Position numbers and translations under genes: made by a program. A model generated the notes under the pieces. That model was given only the letters and a program-made list of their open reading frames with translations. It was not told the origin of the DNA and made no database searches. A DNA stretch of 64,000 bases from Mesorhizobium onobrychidis. Its GTDB lineage: Bacteria > Pseudomonadota > Alphaproteobacteria > Rhizobiales > Rhizobiaceae. Of the stretch, positions 35,193 to 44,431 are shown one piece after another; the first letter of the stretch is position 1; the number at the start of each line of letters is the position of its first letter. Where the stretch lies: positions 3,453,501 to 3,517,500 of the forward strand of contig NZ_CP062229.1 of the NCBI RefSeq assembly GCF_024707545.1. The letters run 5' to 3'.

Positions 35193-37325
35193 ATGTCTTC
35201 GACCCATGTGACCGGCTCACCCCGCCCAGCGCGCTGGGGCTTGGCCGCAAAGCTGTTTACGATTCTCGCCCTGCTTGGCGCGATCGCGGTCCTGGTGACC
35301 GGGGTGCTCGGTTATTTCCGCGCCCGCGACGCCCTCGAAAAGGCAGTCTTCGATCAGCTCATGGCCGCCCGGCAGACCAAGTCGCGCCAGGTCGAAACCT
35401 ACTTTCGCACAATCCAGGCCGATCTGCGCCTCCTTTCCACCTCCAAGATGGTGGTCGATGCAACGCGTGAGTTCCGTATCGCAGTCGACCAGCTCGACCG
35501 GGCAAGCGCGTCACCTGAATTGCGGCAGAAGGTCAGCGACTGGTACGCTGACAACTTTCTCCCTCGGATAACAAGGGTATTCGGCAGGGAGCCGGCTGTG
35601 GCCGACTATATGCCGGTCGGCGCCGCTCCTTACTACCTGCAGTACCATTATATCGTTGCCAATCCGCATCCGAAGGAGCGGCGCAAGCTTCTCGACGACG
35701 CTGGTGACGGCAGCGACTATAGCAGGCTGCACGCGGTGTATCATCCCGTGATCCGGGCCGCGGCCGCAACGGTCGGCTTCTTCGATTTAATGGTGGCCGA
35801 CGTCAAATCAGGCCGCCTGATCTACACGGTCGAGAAGGAGGTGGATTTCACGACCTCTCTTCAAATCGGACCCTACCGCAACTCAAGCGTCGCTGAGGTG
35901 GTCGCCCGCTGCGCCCTAAGCCCCGACAGGTCGGCCATCTGTCTGGAGGATTTCGCCCCATACGCGCCATCGAACGGCGCGCCGATCGCCTTCATGGGAG
36001 CACCGGTGATTGACCAAGGCGTCGTCATCGGCGTGCTGATCGCGCAACTGTCAAACGAGGAGATCGACAACGTCGTCACGGGCGGCCGCCGCTGGCGGCA
36101 GGAAGGCTTTGGGAACACGGGCGAGGCCTATCTCGTAGGCCCTGATTATCTGGTGCGCTCCGGTCCACGAACGTTCTACGAGGATCGGGAAAAATACTTC
36201 GCCGAACTCAAGTCCGTCGGCACCTCGGACGAGGAGATCGCCACCATTCAGCGTTACGGAACGCCGGTGCTGCATCAGCGCATCGACACCAGGGCCACCC
36301 AGGCTGCGCTCGGCGGCGTCGAGGGTACCGGCGAGATCATCGGCTACCGCGGCGTTCCGACGCTCGCTTCATGGGGTCCGCTCGCGATTCCCGGCGTCAC
36401 GTGGGCCCTCGTTGCCAAGATCGACAGCGCTGAAGCATTCGCGCCGATCGCCCAGCTCCGCCAAAATCTGCTGGTCGTGGGGGGACTGGCGCTGCTGGTG
36501 GTGGTCGCCACCGCAGCGTGGCTTTCGCGCGCGATGCTCGGACCGCTGCGCGAACTCACTGCCGGGGTGATGCGCTTCGCTGCCGGTGACTATGGGACCA
36601 GCGTGCCGGTCCGCACACGCGACGAGATTGGCCAGCTCTGCTCGGCCTTCAATAGCATGGTCAAGGATCTGCACGAAAAGAATATCGTCATCGAGAACAA
36701 GAATCGCGAGAACGAGGCGCTGCTGCTGAACGTCCTACCGGCGCCGATCGCCAACCGGCTGCGCGGTGGCGAGGAGGGGATCGCTGACGGCTTCGCGGAG
36801 GTCACCGTTGCCTTTGCTGACATAGTCGGCTTCACCGCGCTGACATCGGAGATGCCGCCGCATGAGGTCGTGACGTTTCTCAATGGGCTGTTCACGCGCT
36901 TCGACGCCGCCGCCCAGGATCTCGGTATCGAGAAGATCAAGACCGTGGGCGACGCCTATATGGCAGTATGCGGCCTGCCGGTGCCGGTGCCCAACCACGC
37001 CGAACGCATGGTGCGCATGGCCATCCGCATGATCCACATCACACGCGAGCACGCCATGGAGCACAAAATCCCAATGAAGATCAGGGTCGGCGTCAACAGC
37101 GGTCCCGTCGTCGCCGGCGTCATTGGGAAGAGCAAGTACATCTACGACTTATGGGGCGACACTGTGAACCTTGCGAGCCGGATGGAATCGGGAGGAATCG
37201 CCGACTCTGTTCAGGTGACGCGCGCGGTCTACGAGCAGCTCAAGGATCAGTTCGTCTTCGAGCCGCGCGGCGCCATTGAAGTCAGGGGCAAAGGGAAGGT
37301 AGAGGCGTGGCTCTTGAGATTGTAG
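35193..37325 (+). CDS. membrane adenylate cyclase with Cache-like sensor, HAMP and class III catalytic domain
   Basis: 710 aa. Helix 1 (KLFTILALLGAIAVLVTGVLGYF, ~20-43), a large periplasmic Cache-like sensor (~45-415), helix 2 (LLVVGGLALLVVVATAAWLS, ~427-447), HAMP (~450-500), then the cyclase domain (~515-710). Metal-binding Asp are in FADIVGFT (~540) and TVGDAYMAV (~584); the transition-state Asn/Arg are in LWGDTVNLASRMES (~652). Lys in EKIKTVGD and Asp in LWGD fit the adenylate-specific pair, so it should make cAMP. It lies in the segment bracketed by IS-end-like repeats. Confidence 0.92.
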   Translation: MSSTHVTGSPRPARWGLAAKLFTILALLGAIAVLVTGVLGYFRARDALEKAVFDQLMAARQTKSRQVETYFRTIQADLRLLSTSKMVVDATREFRIAVDQLDRASASPELRQKVSDWYADNFLPRITRVFGREPAVADYMPVGAAPYYLQYHYIVANPHPKERRKLLDDAGDGSDYSRLHAVYHPVIRAAAATVGFFDLMVADVKSGRLIYTVEKEVDFTTSLQIGPYRNSSVAEVVARCALSPDRSAICLEDFAPYAPSNGAPIAFMGAPVIDQGVVIGVLIAQLSNEEIDNVVTGGRRWRQEGFGNTGEAYLVGPDYLVRSGPRTFYEDREKYFAELKSVGTSDEEIATIQRYGTPVLHQRIDTRATQAALGGVEGTGEIIGYRGVPTLASWGPLAIPGVTWALVAKIDSAEAFAPIAQLRQNLLVVGGLALLVVVATAAWLSRAMLGPLRELTAGVMRFAAGDYGTSVPVRTRDEIGQLCSAFNSMVKDLHEKNIVIENKNRENEALLLNVLPAPIANRLRGGEEGIADGFAEVTVAFADIVGFTALTSEMPPHEVVTFLNGLFTRFDAAAQDLGIEKIKTVGDAYMAVCGLPVPVPNHAERMVRMAIRMIHITREHAMEHKIPMKIRVGVNSGPVVAGVIGKSKYIYDLWGDTVNLASRMESGGIADSVQVTRAVYEQLKDQFVFEPRGAIEVRGKGKVEAWLLRL

Positions 37326-37371
37326 GGGCGTGGCCTAGTATCCAACCAGGCATAAATGGCGGCCCACCTCA

Positions 37372-37732
37372 GATCGGCGTCCACCTGCGGCAGCCGCGAA
37401 ATGCCATGGCGCTGAAGGCAGCGATGCAACGACGAGCGCGTCAGATGCGGGATCGAGGGCTGTAGGGCATAGAGACAATCATCCAGCGCCAGCAACGTGT
37501 GCTTGCGAAAGGCGACGATCACCGCTTCCTCTTCGAGCGACAGCACTGTCGATCTTGGTTTCTTCGGGCCGGTGGGAAGATCGGCGGTCGAGATCCGGTT
37601 CCTCCACTTTCTAACTGTCTTCTGATCGATGCCGTAGCGCTTGGCCAGCGCTCTCAGGCTCTCTTGACTATGCTGTATCGCTCGACGGACTGCCTCTGTC
37701 GTCGTGGCGCGGCGGTGTAGAACCTGTCCCAT
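37372..37732 (-). pseudogene. IS481-family transposase, truncated N-terminal fragment
   Basis: Starts MGQVLHRRATTTEAVRRAIQ and runs through RALAKRYGIDQKTVRKWRNR and HRCLQRHGISRLPQVD, the N-terminal helix-turn-helix half of IS481-family transposases. The match stops at RLPQVD (near 37372); the rest of the frame (to 37247) is unrelated and antisense to the cyclase gene. The DDE catalytic core is absent, so it cannot transpose. Confidence 0.82.
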
Positions 37733-37774
37733 AGCGCATCCTTTGATTCGGACGGCAATGATGCGCCATTAAAG

Positions 37775-37793
37775 TCCGGGATCAAACACCTAG
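37775..37793 (-). repeat. IS-end-like 19-bp repeat, right copy (IS481 remnant end)
   Basis: TCCGGGATCAAACACCTAG, 43 bp upstream of the truncated IS481 transposase start. This is where the terminal inverted repeat of the element would be. It repeats the 33732-33750 sequence in the same direction, 4.04 kb apart. Confidence 0.62.
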
Positions 37794-37831
37794 AGACTGA
37801 CAAAGTCTTCAGGATTCATCGGCCGCTGGGC

Positions 37832-39631
37832 TCAATCGTTTTGCGGGCGCAAGCCGAAGGTTGCGGGTTTCAGGCCATAGCGCATGTCGAAATCGTCGTC
37901 CGGCTGGACGCGTGCGACAGTCGGGGCGGGCGGCTTGCGATAGTCGGGATCGCCGGCCTGACGGCCGGAATCCACGACTTCGGCGAAGGCCATCGCCTGC
38001 TGCGGTTTTGGCACGTTGCGCAGCCTTTCGACGATCGCCACCAGGTCGACATCATTGCCGATTTCGGACGGCAAGGCTTCCTCGCGCTTGGCCGTGCCGG
38101 GAATCAGCTCATCGGACATTTTTTCGAACTTCAGCCGCATGGTCGTCGCCACGCCCTCACCGAAGGCGATGGCTTCGCGCTGGCCCATCGAAGACAGGAA
38201 TGCCAGCGTCGAGGCCGAGGAATCAGCGATCGCCGAGCGGATGATCGCCTGGTCCTGCTCATTGGCAAGCCGCATGGCGAAAAAGGTCGAGCACTGCGAC
38301 AGGATGGTGGGATCGAGCTCGCCCGGGCGCTGGGTGACGATACCGAGATAGCAGCCATATTTGCGGCCTTCCTTGGCGATGCGCGACAGCGCATGCCGGG
38401 TCGGTGCAAAGCCGAGACGCGGATCGGCCGGCATATAGCGGTGCGCTTCCTCGCACAAGAACAGCAGCCGCAGCCGGCCTTCGCTCCACAGCGCCAGGTC
38501 GAAGGCCAGACGGGCCAGCACCGAACAGACGGAATTGACGACTTCCGATGGCATGCCGGCCATCTCGAAGCAGGTCACCGGCCGGCCGTGATGCGGGACG
38601 CGGAAGATATTGCCGATCGTCTCGTGGATGGTATCCTCGATCAGGCGCGAATTGAACATGAAGCGGTAGCGCGGATCCGCGGCCGCCGATTCGATGCGCG
38701 TCTTCAGCGATCTGAGAGTGGGACGGTCATTCTTGCTTTCCAGCAATCCCATGCGCTCGTCGATCTGCTTGATGAGATCAACAATGCGGTAGGGCACCGG
38801 CGTGTCCGCGGTCATCGCGTCGGAGCCGCGCTTGAGAGAGGTGCCCGAATTCGGGTTTCGGTACAGGCTCTTGGCAGCGGGGATGAGATCGCGCAAGGCA
38901 TCGACTTCCTCCGGTACCGTCTCACGGCCGCGAAACAGCACCTCGGCGAATTCCTCGAGCTTGAACATCCAGAAGGGCAGATCCAGCGTCGTCGAATCGA
39001 CCTTGACACAATATTCCGGCAAGGACGCCGCGAACTCATTGTGCGGATCGAGGATGAGGATGCGCAGGTCGGGCCTGGCGGCGATCGACTTGCGCAAAAG
39101 CAGCGAGACGGCGGTGGATTTGCCGACGCCAGTGGTGCCGACGACGGCGAAGTGACGCGCCAGCGTGTCGTCGATGGCGATATTGGCGTCGATCGTCTCG
39201 TCCTGCGACAGCGTGCCGATGGTGATCGAATGGCGCCCGGCGAGATCATAGACCGCCTGCAGGTCGCGGCTGCGGATGCGGTGGGCGATGGCGCCGATAT
39301 GTGGATAACAGGTGATGCCGCGGTCGAAAATCGGCTTGGCGCCAGGCCCGACGCCGTCGCGCACCTCGCCGATGAGCTCGATGCTGACCTCGATCGGGTT
39401 CTGGCCCTCATTGCTCCAGGCGCGATCCGACTTGCCGATCCCGTAGACCAGGCCGACGGTTCGCGTGGTGCCGAGATTGATGGAAATCATCTTGCCGACG
39501 GTCCATTGGCCGGTGACCGTACCTTCGGCGTCCTCGGCATAGGCGCTGATGGTGGCGCGCGCGCCGTCGCACTGCACGACATTGCCCAGAATGCGCTTGT
39601 CGTTTTGCTCAGCTGTTCGGCGCTCCTGCAT
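37832..39631 (-). CDS. HerA-like/DUF87 ATPase
   Basis: 599-aa P-loop ATPase of the HerA/FtsK superfamily. An N-terminal HAS-barrel-like region (GNVVQCDGARATISAYAEDA) is followed by Walker A VVGTTGVGKSTAVSLLLRK (about residue 165), Walker B LLFLCEEAHRYMP (about 390) and the sensor region GIVTQRPGELDPTILSQCST. Archaeal HerA works with NurA in end resection, but no nuclease partner is nearby here. Start chosen as the ATG at 39631 because GGAG lies about 8 bp upstream; the ATG at 39670 is an alternative. Confidence 0.85.
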   Translation of the reverse strand: MQERRTAEQNDKRILGNVVQCDGARATISAYAEDAEGTVTGQWTVGKMISINLGTTRTVGLVYGIGKSDRAWSNEGQNPIEVSIELIGEVRDGVGPGAKPIFDRGITCYPHIGAIAHRIRSRDLQAVYDLAGRHSITIGTLSQDETIDANIAIDDTLARHFAVVGTTGVGKSTAVSLLLRKSIAARPDLRILILDPHNEFAASLPEYCVKVDSTTLDLPFWMFKLEEFAEVLFRGRETVPEEVDALRDLIPAAKSLYRNPNSGTSLKRGSDAMTADTPVPYRIVDLIKQIDERMGLLESKNDRPTLRSLKTRIESAAADPRYRFMFNSRLIEDTIHETIGNIFRVPHHGRPVTCFEMAGMPSEVVNSVCSVLARLAFDLALWSEGRLRLLFLCEEAHRYMPADPRLGFAPTRHALSRIAKEGRKYGCYLGIVTQRPGELDPTILSQCSTFFAMRLANEQDQAIIRSAIADSSASTLAFLSSMGQREAIAFGEGVATTMRLKFEKMSDELIPGTAKREEALPSEIGNDVDLVAIVERLRNVPKPQQAMAFAEVVDSGRQAGDPDYRKPPAPTVARVQPDDDFDMRYGLKPATFGLRPQND

Positions 39632-39789
39632 TGTCGGTTCTCCGACGGAGGCTTGACGTTCGACAAACATGAGCAGGCTGTCCCCATTTCCCCAGGAGAT
39701 CGACCTTAAAGCGGCGGGGTTAAGGTGGGGTGAGGTCGGATGGTGCAGAGAGCCTTAAAGCCATTGGCGAAAATTGAATCAAACCGTCT

Positions 39790-39841
39790 TTGCTCGACTT
39801 GAGAAAATTCGCTATACTGAACAAATGAATGGTATAGCGAA
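39790..39841 (+). promoter_or_regulatory. XRE-cupin promoter with operator over -10 and start codon
   Basis: TTGCTC (39790-39795), 17 bp, TATACT (39813-39818) is a good promoter; transcription should start at about 39825, the A of the ATG. TTCGCTATAC (39808-39817) and GTATAGCGAA (39832-39841) are a perfect 10-bp inverted repeat with a 14-bp centre, covering the -10 box and the start codon. This is well placed for autorepression. Confidence 0.72.
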
Positions 39842-40391
39842 CGACATCTCTTCTACCATCGGCAGGCGAATACGCTCCGAAAGGATCATGCGAGGCTGGT
39901 CCCTGACGGAGCTTGCCGACCGGTCGGATGTATCCAAAGCCATGCTGAGCACGATGGAGCGCGGCAAGACGAGCCCGACCGCGGCGCTCCTTGTGCGCAT
40001 CGCCGCGGCCTTTGGCATGACGCTTTCCACCCTGATTGCGCGGGCAGAGCTGCAAGGCGGCGGACTGCTTCGCCAGAGCGATCAGCCGATCTGGCGCGAT
40101 CCCGCCACGGGTTATGTCAGGCGGCATCTTTCGCCGGTCTCGGACATGCCGCTTCAACTGATCCGGGTCCAATTGCCGGTGGGAGCCAGGGTGAGCTTTC
40201 CAGCGGCGTCCTATGCCTTCATCAGGCAGCAGATCTGGCTGATTTCGGGACGGCTGGAATTCACCGAGGGCGATGTTGTGCACAGTCTCGAACCAGGCGA
40301 CTGCCTGGCGCTTGGGGCGCCGTCGGACTGCACCTTCCACGCTCCGGGACCGGATGCCGCCGACTATCTGGTCGCACTGGCACGAGGCTGA
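39825..40391 (+). CDS. XRE-family regulator with C-terminal cupin domain
   Basis: 188 aa. The XRE/Cro helix-turn-helix (RRIRSERIMRGWSLTELADR, then SDVSKAMLSTMERGKTSPT) is at about residues 12-65; a cupin sensor domain follows (LPVGARVSFPAASYAFIRQQ to FTEGDVVHSLEPGDCLALGA). Such regulators usually control a neighbouring metabolic or resistance gene and themselves. The ATG at 39825 is preferred over a TTG at 39774 because the promoter and operator lie between. The GNAT gene follows after 46 bp, likely the same transcript. Confidence 0.88.
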   Translation: MNGIANDISSTIGRRIRSERIMRGWSLTELADRSDVSKAMLSTMERGKTSPTAALLVRIAAAFGMTLSTLIARAELQGGGLLRQSDQPIWRDPATGYVRRHLSPVSDMPLQLIRVQLPVGARVSFPAASYAFIRQQIWLISGRLEFTEGDVVHSLEPGDCLALGAPSDCTFHAPGPDAADYLVALARG

Positions 40392-40437
40392 GGCGATTTC
40401 AAAGCCATTTCCTCTTTGCTCCAAGGGTTTCGCACAC

Positions 40438-40965
40438 ATGAGTTCCATCGAAGTCAAGGCACTGACGCAGGCTGCGGGAACGCAGGCAATGCTGGTCGAC
40501 CTGTTGATCGAGACGGTGGCGGCCGGCGGGTCGGTCAGTTTCATGCACCCGTTGTCACAGGAGGCAGCCGGCGCCTTCTGGGCGAAATCGCTTGCCGCCG
40601 CGGCAAGAGGCGAAAGAGCTGTGCTTGGCGCATGGCACGTCGAGGTTCTGGTCGGTACCGTCACCTTGCTGCTCGACTGTCCTCCCAACCAGCCGCACCG
40701 GGCCGAGGTCGCCAAGCTGATGACCCGTCTCGAGCATCGCGGCAAAGGTATTGGAACCCGTCTGGTGCGCGCTGCGGAAACTCTTGCCGTCGAGAAAGGC
40801 CGCACGCTGCTGGTGCTGGACACGGCGACCGAGGAGGGGGCATCGGGTCTCTATGAGAGATTGGGCTTCACCTTGGCCGGCGAGATACCAGACTATGCGT
40901 TGAAGCCGCATGGCGGGCTGACCGGCACGCTCATCTACTGGAAACGCATCGGTCAGTCTCTGTGA
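40438..40965 (+). CDS. GNAT-family N-acetyltransferase
   Basis: 175 aa. The acetyl-CoA motif is AEVAKLMTRLEHRGKGIGTR (R/Q-x-x-G-x-G as HRGKGIGTR), then LVLDTATEEGASGLYERLGF and the C-terminal LIYWKRIG. The type is the small-molecule acetyltransferase often linked to XRE-cupin regulators. The ATG at 40438 has a weak AAGGG 11 bp upstream. It probably forms an operon with the regulator before it and is convergent with the LysR gene (2-bp gap). Confidence 0.85.
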   Translation: MSSIEVKALTQAAGTQAMLVDLLIETVAAGGSVSFMHPLSQEAAGAFWAKSLAAAARGERAVLGAWHVEVLVGTVTLLLDCPPNQPHRAEVAKLMTRLEHRGKGIGTRLVRAAETLAVEKGRTLLVLDTATEEGASGLYERLGFTLAGEIPDYALKPHGGLTGTLIYWKRIGQSL

Positions 40966-40967
40966 CG

Positions 40968-41855
40968 TCACGTCGACGCCATTTTGGTGAGACGCGACAG
41001 CAGCCATTGACGGAAGTCTTGCTCGGGCCGCGTCAGCGGGGCGGCCGACGCCCGTGTAAGGAAATGCCCAAAGCTGCTCGAGAGTTCGAAGCCGGAAAGC
41101 CTCACCAGATACTTGCTGGCGAGCGCGGCATCGATCAGCGGCCGTGACCCCAGCAGCACGCCAGCCCCCGCCTTGGCCGCCTCCATGGCGGCCACGAAAC
41201 TGTCGAAGCGGTGCGACCGCCTGGGGTGCCCCGGCACGCCGGCGGCGATGAACCATTCCGCCCACATTTCACGCGCTCCAGCGACCAGAAGCAGCGGCAG
41301 GGAGGTCCAATCGGCGCTGCCGGCCAAGGCCGGGGACGCCACAGGCACCAGCCGCTCGACAGTCAGCCTGTCGGCTTCTCGCCCGGGAAATGCGCCGCTT
41401 CCGAAGCGAATATCGAGCACCGAGCCGCTCTGGTCATAATCCGTCGGGCGATGGATCGTCACCACATCAAGCTGGATCCGCGGCAGGGTTCTCGCAAGAT
41501 CGGGCAATGCGGGCATGAGCACCAGCAGGACAAAGGAGATCGGCGCTCGAATAGTCACGGTTTGGATGGCGCGCGGCTCGAACAGTTCCGTGGTGCTGTT
41601 GCCGATGGTGGCGAATGCAGACTGGATATGGGGAAGATAGGCGGCGCCTTCCGGCGAAAGTGCCACACCACGGGCAAGGCGTGAGAACAGCCGGATCTTC
41701 AGCCGCTCCTCGAGAAAGCGGATGTGCTGGCTGACCGCCGCTTGTGTCAGGCCAAGCTCGACTGCGGCGGCCGTGAAGTTCGACAGCCGCGCCGCGGCTT
41801 CAAAACTGCGCAGCCAATCGAGAGGGGGCATGCTGCTCCGGCCGGCTTTAACCAT
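40968..41855 (-). CDS. LysR-family regulator, divergent from tmpAB
   Basis: 295 aa. N-terminal winged helix-turn-helix (LDWLRSFEAAARLSNFTAAA, LTQAAVSQHIRFLEERLKIR) and a periplasmic-binding-protein-like effector domain. It faces the tmpA gene with a 97-bp gap, so it is the likely activator of the phosphonate oxygenases, with a substrate or intermediate as effector. Subfamily is the GcvA-like group. Confidence 0.9.
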   Translation of the reverse strand: MVKAGRSSMPPLDWLRSFEAAARLSNFTAAAVELGLTQAAVSQHIRFLEERLKIRLFSRLARGVALSPEGAAYLPHIQSAFATIGNSTTELFEPRAIQTVTIRAPISFVLLVLMPALPDLARTLPRIQLDVVTIHRPTDYDQSGSVLDIRFGSGAFPGREADRLTVERLVPVASPALAGSADWTSLPLLLVAGAREMWAEWFIAAGVPGHPRRSHRFDSFVAAMEAAKAGAGVLLGSRPLIDAALASKYLVRLSGFELSSSFGHFLTRASAAPLTRPEQDFRQWLLSRLTKMAST

Positions 41856-41885
41856 TAGAATTTTGTGCCCTTTGGTCTTAAAATG

Positions 41886-43685
<1,800 letters not shown>

Positions 43686-43715
43686 CGCAACCCATCACCG
43701 GGAAGGAGACAGCCC

Positions 43716-43916
43716 ATGTGTTTCTGCTTCGACGGCGACAATGCAGTAGCTGCATACCGGCCGGATGACTGCCGCGAGCGCCTGCCCGCCACGCGTGCTG
43801 TCGTCTGCCTGCCGGTCGCTTCCCACAGCGAGCCCGGCGCCGCTGTCGGCTCGCTCGAACCCATCGATGCCGAGCATGTTCGCGATCTTGCTGTTGCGCT
43901 TGTTCCGATGTATTAG
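43716..43916 (+). CDS. small protein of unknown function, 66 aa
   Basis: Starts 30 bp after tmpB with a very good ribosome binding site (GGAAGGAGACAGCCC before the ATG). The product is MCFCFDGDNAVAAYRPDDCR followed by an acidic, aliphatic C-terminus, with four cysteines in total. I do not recognise it. It may be the third gene of the tmpAB transcript or the first of a string of small frames that leads to the PcfJ-like gene. Confidence 0.45.
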   Translation: MCFCFDGDNAVAAYRPDDCRERLPATRAVVCLPVASHSEPGAAVGSLEPIDAEHVRDLAVALVPMY

Positions 43917-43979
43917 CCGCGCCCGACATGCGGCCCCCTTTTCATTGCCGCACCGTACAGACCTTTGAAGGAGGCGACG

Positions 43980-44030
43980 ATGAGATATTGTTCACGCATT
44001 TTGCGCCTTCGCGGCGGTCGGACGGGCTGA
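43980..44030 (+). CDS. possible 16-residue leader peptide before a hairpin
   Basis: GAAGGAGGCGACG directly precedes ATG; the product is MRYCSRILRLRGGRTG, with five Arg and one Cys. The stop is followed at once by a GC hairpin and TTTT (44030-44050). Strong initiation signal, tiny peptide and adjacent hairpin resemble an attenuator or upstream-ORF control element. No known leader peptide matches. Confidence 0.38.
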   Translation: MRYCSRILRLRGGRTG

Positions 44031-44050
44031 CCCGCGCCACAGCGGGTTTT
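44030..44050 (+). terminator. hairpin with T-run after the 16-residue peptide
   Basis: ACCCGC (44030-44035), loop GCCACA, GCGGGT (44042-44047), ending in TTTT. A short but GC-rich terminator-like hairpin that starts at the stop codon of the small peptide. A separate perfect palindrome, CCGGGAGCTCCCGG, lies at 44125-44138. The rest of 44051-44293 has nothing I can call. Confidence 0.5.
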
Positions 44051-44293
44051 CCAACTTCAATCTGAGAACGACTGTGCCGCGATGCTTTGTCATCGCTGCG
44101 TGGATTCCATGAAGACGGTGGGAGCCGGGAGCTCCCGGCCGACGATCGCGGCTGCCTGAAGACCTGAGATGCGCCTTTGCAACACCACGTCAGGCCATTG
44201 TAAACATTGAAAGAATGGCTCTTGCGTCAAGTCTTCTGCGAGCGTAGAGACGCCGCCCATTCCTAACCCATCATCCCCTGAGGAGACCTGTCA

Positions 44294-44431
44294 ATGACCC
44301 GGCAATCCAGATCGACACATTCCGTGCCGGCGCTGGAATTGCGTGCGGCTGACAGGGTTCCAATTGGGAAAAACGGCCATGGCGAAGTCCATGATCCAGC
44401 GCAGGCAGGAAGCCGAGCGCGAACGCATTGA
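44294..44431 (+). CDS. possible small upstream ORF overlapping the PcfJ-like start, 45 aa
   Basis: GAGGAGACCTGTCA precedes the ATG, the strongest initiation signal near the next gene. The product (MTRQSRSTHSVPALELRAAD and so on) ends 50 bp inside the PcfJ-like coding region in another frame. It could couple translation to that gene, or be chance. No family is recognised. Confidence 0.3.
   Translation: MTRQSRSTHSVPALELRAADRVPIGKNGHGEVHDPAQAGSRARTH

Noticed and set aside
37832..39631. HerA-like ATPase as part of a phage-defence island
   Set aside because: No nuclease, SIR2, DUF4297 or other defence partner is adjacent; neighbours are metabolic and regulatory genes.
37841..39709. A 622-codon frame opposite the HerA-like gene
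   Set aside because: Same effect; the HerA-like frame has Walker A and B motifs and this one has none.
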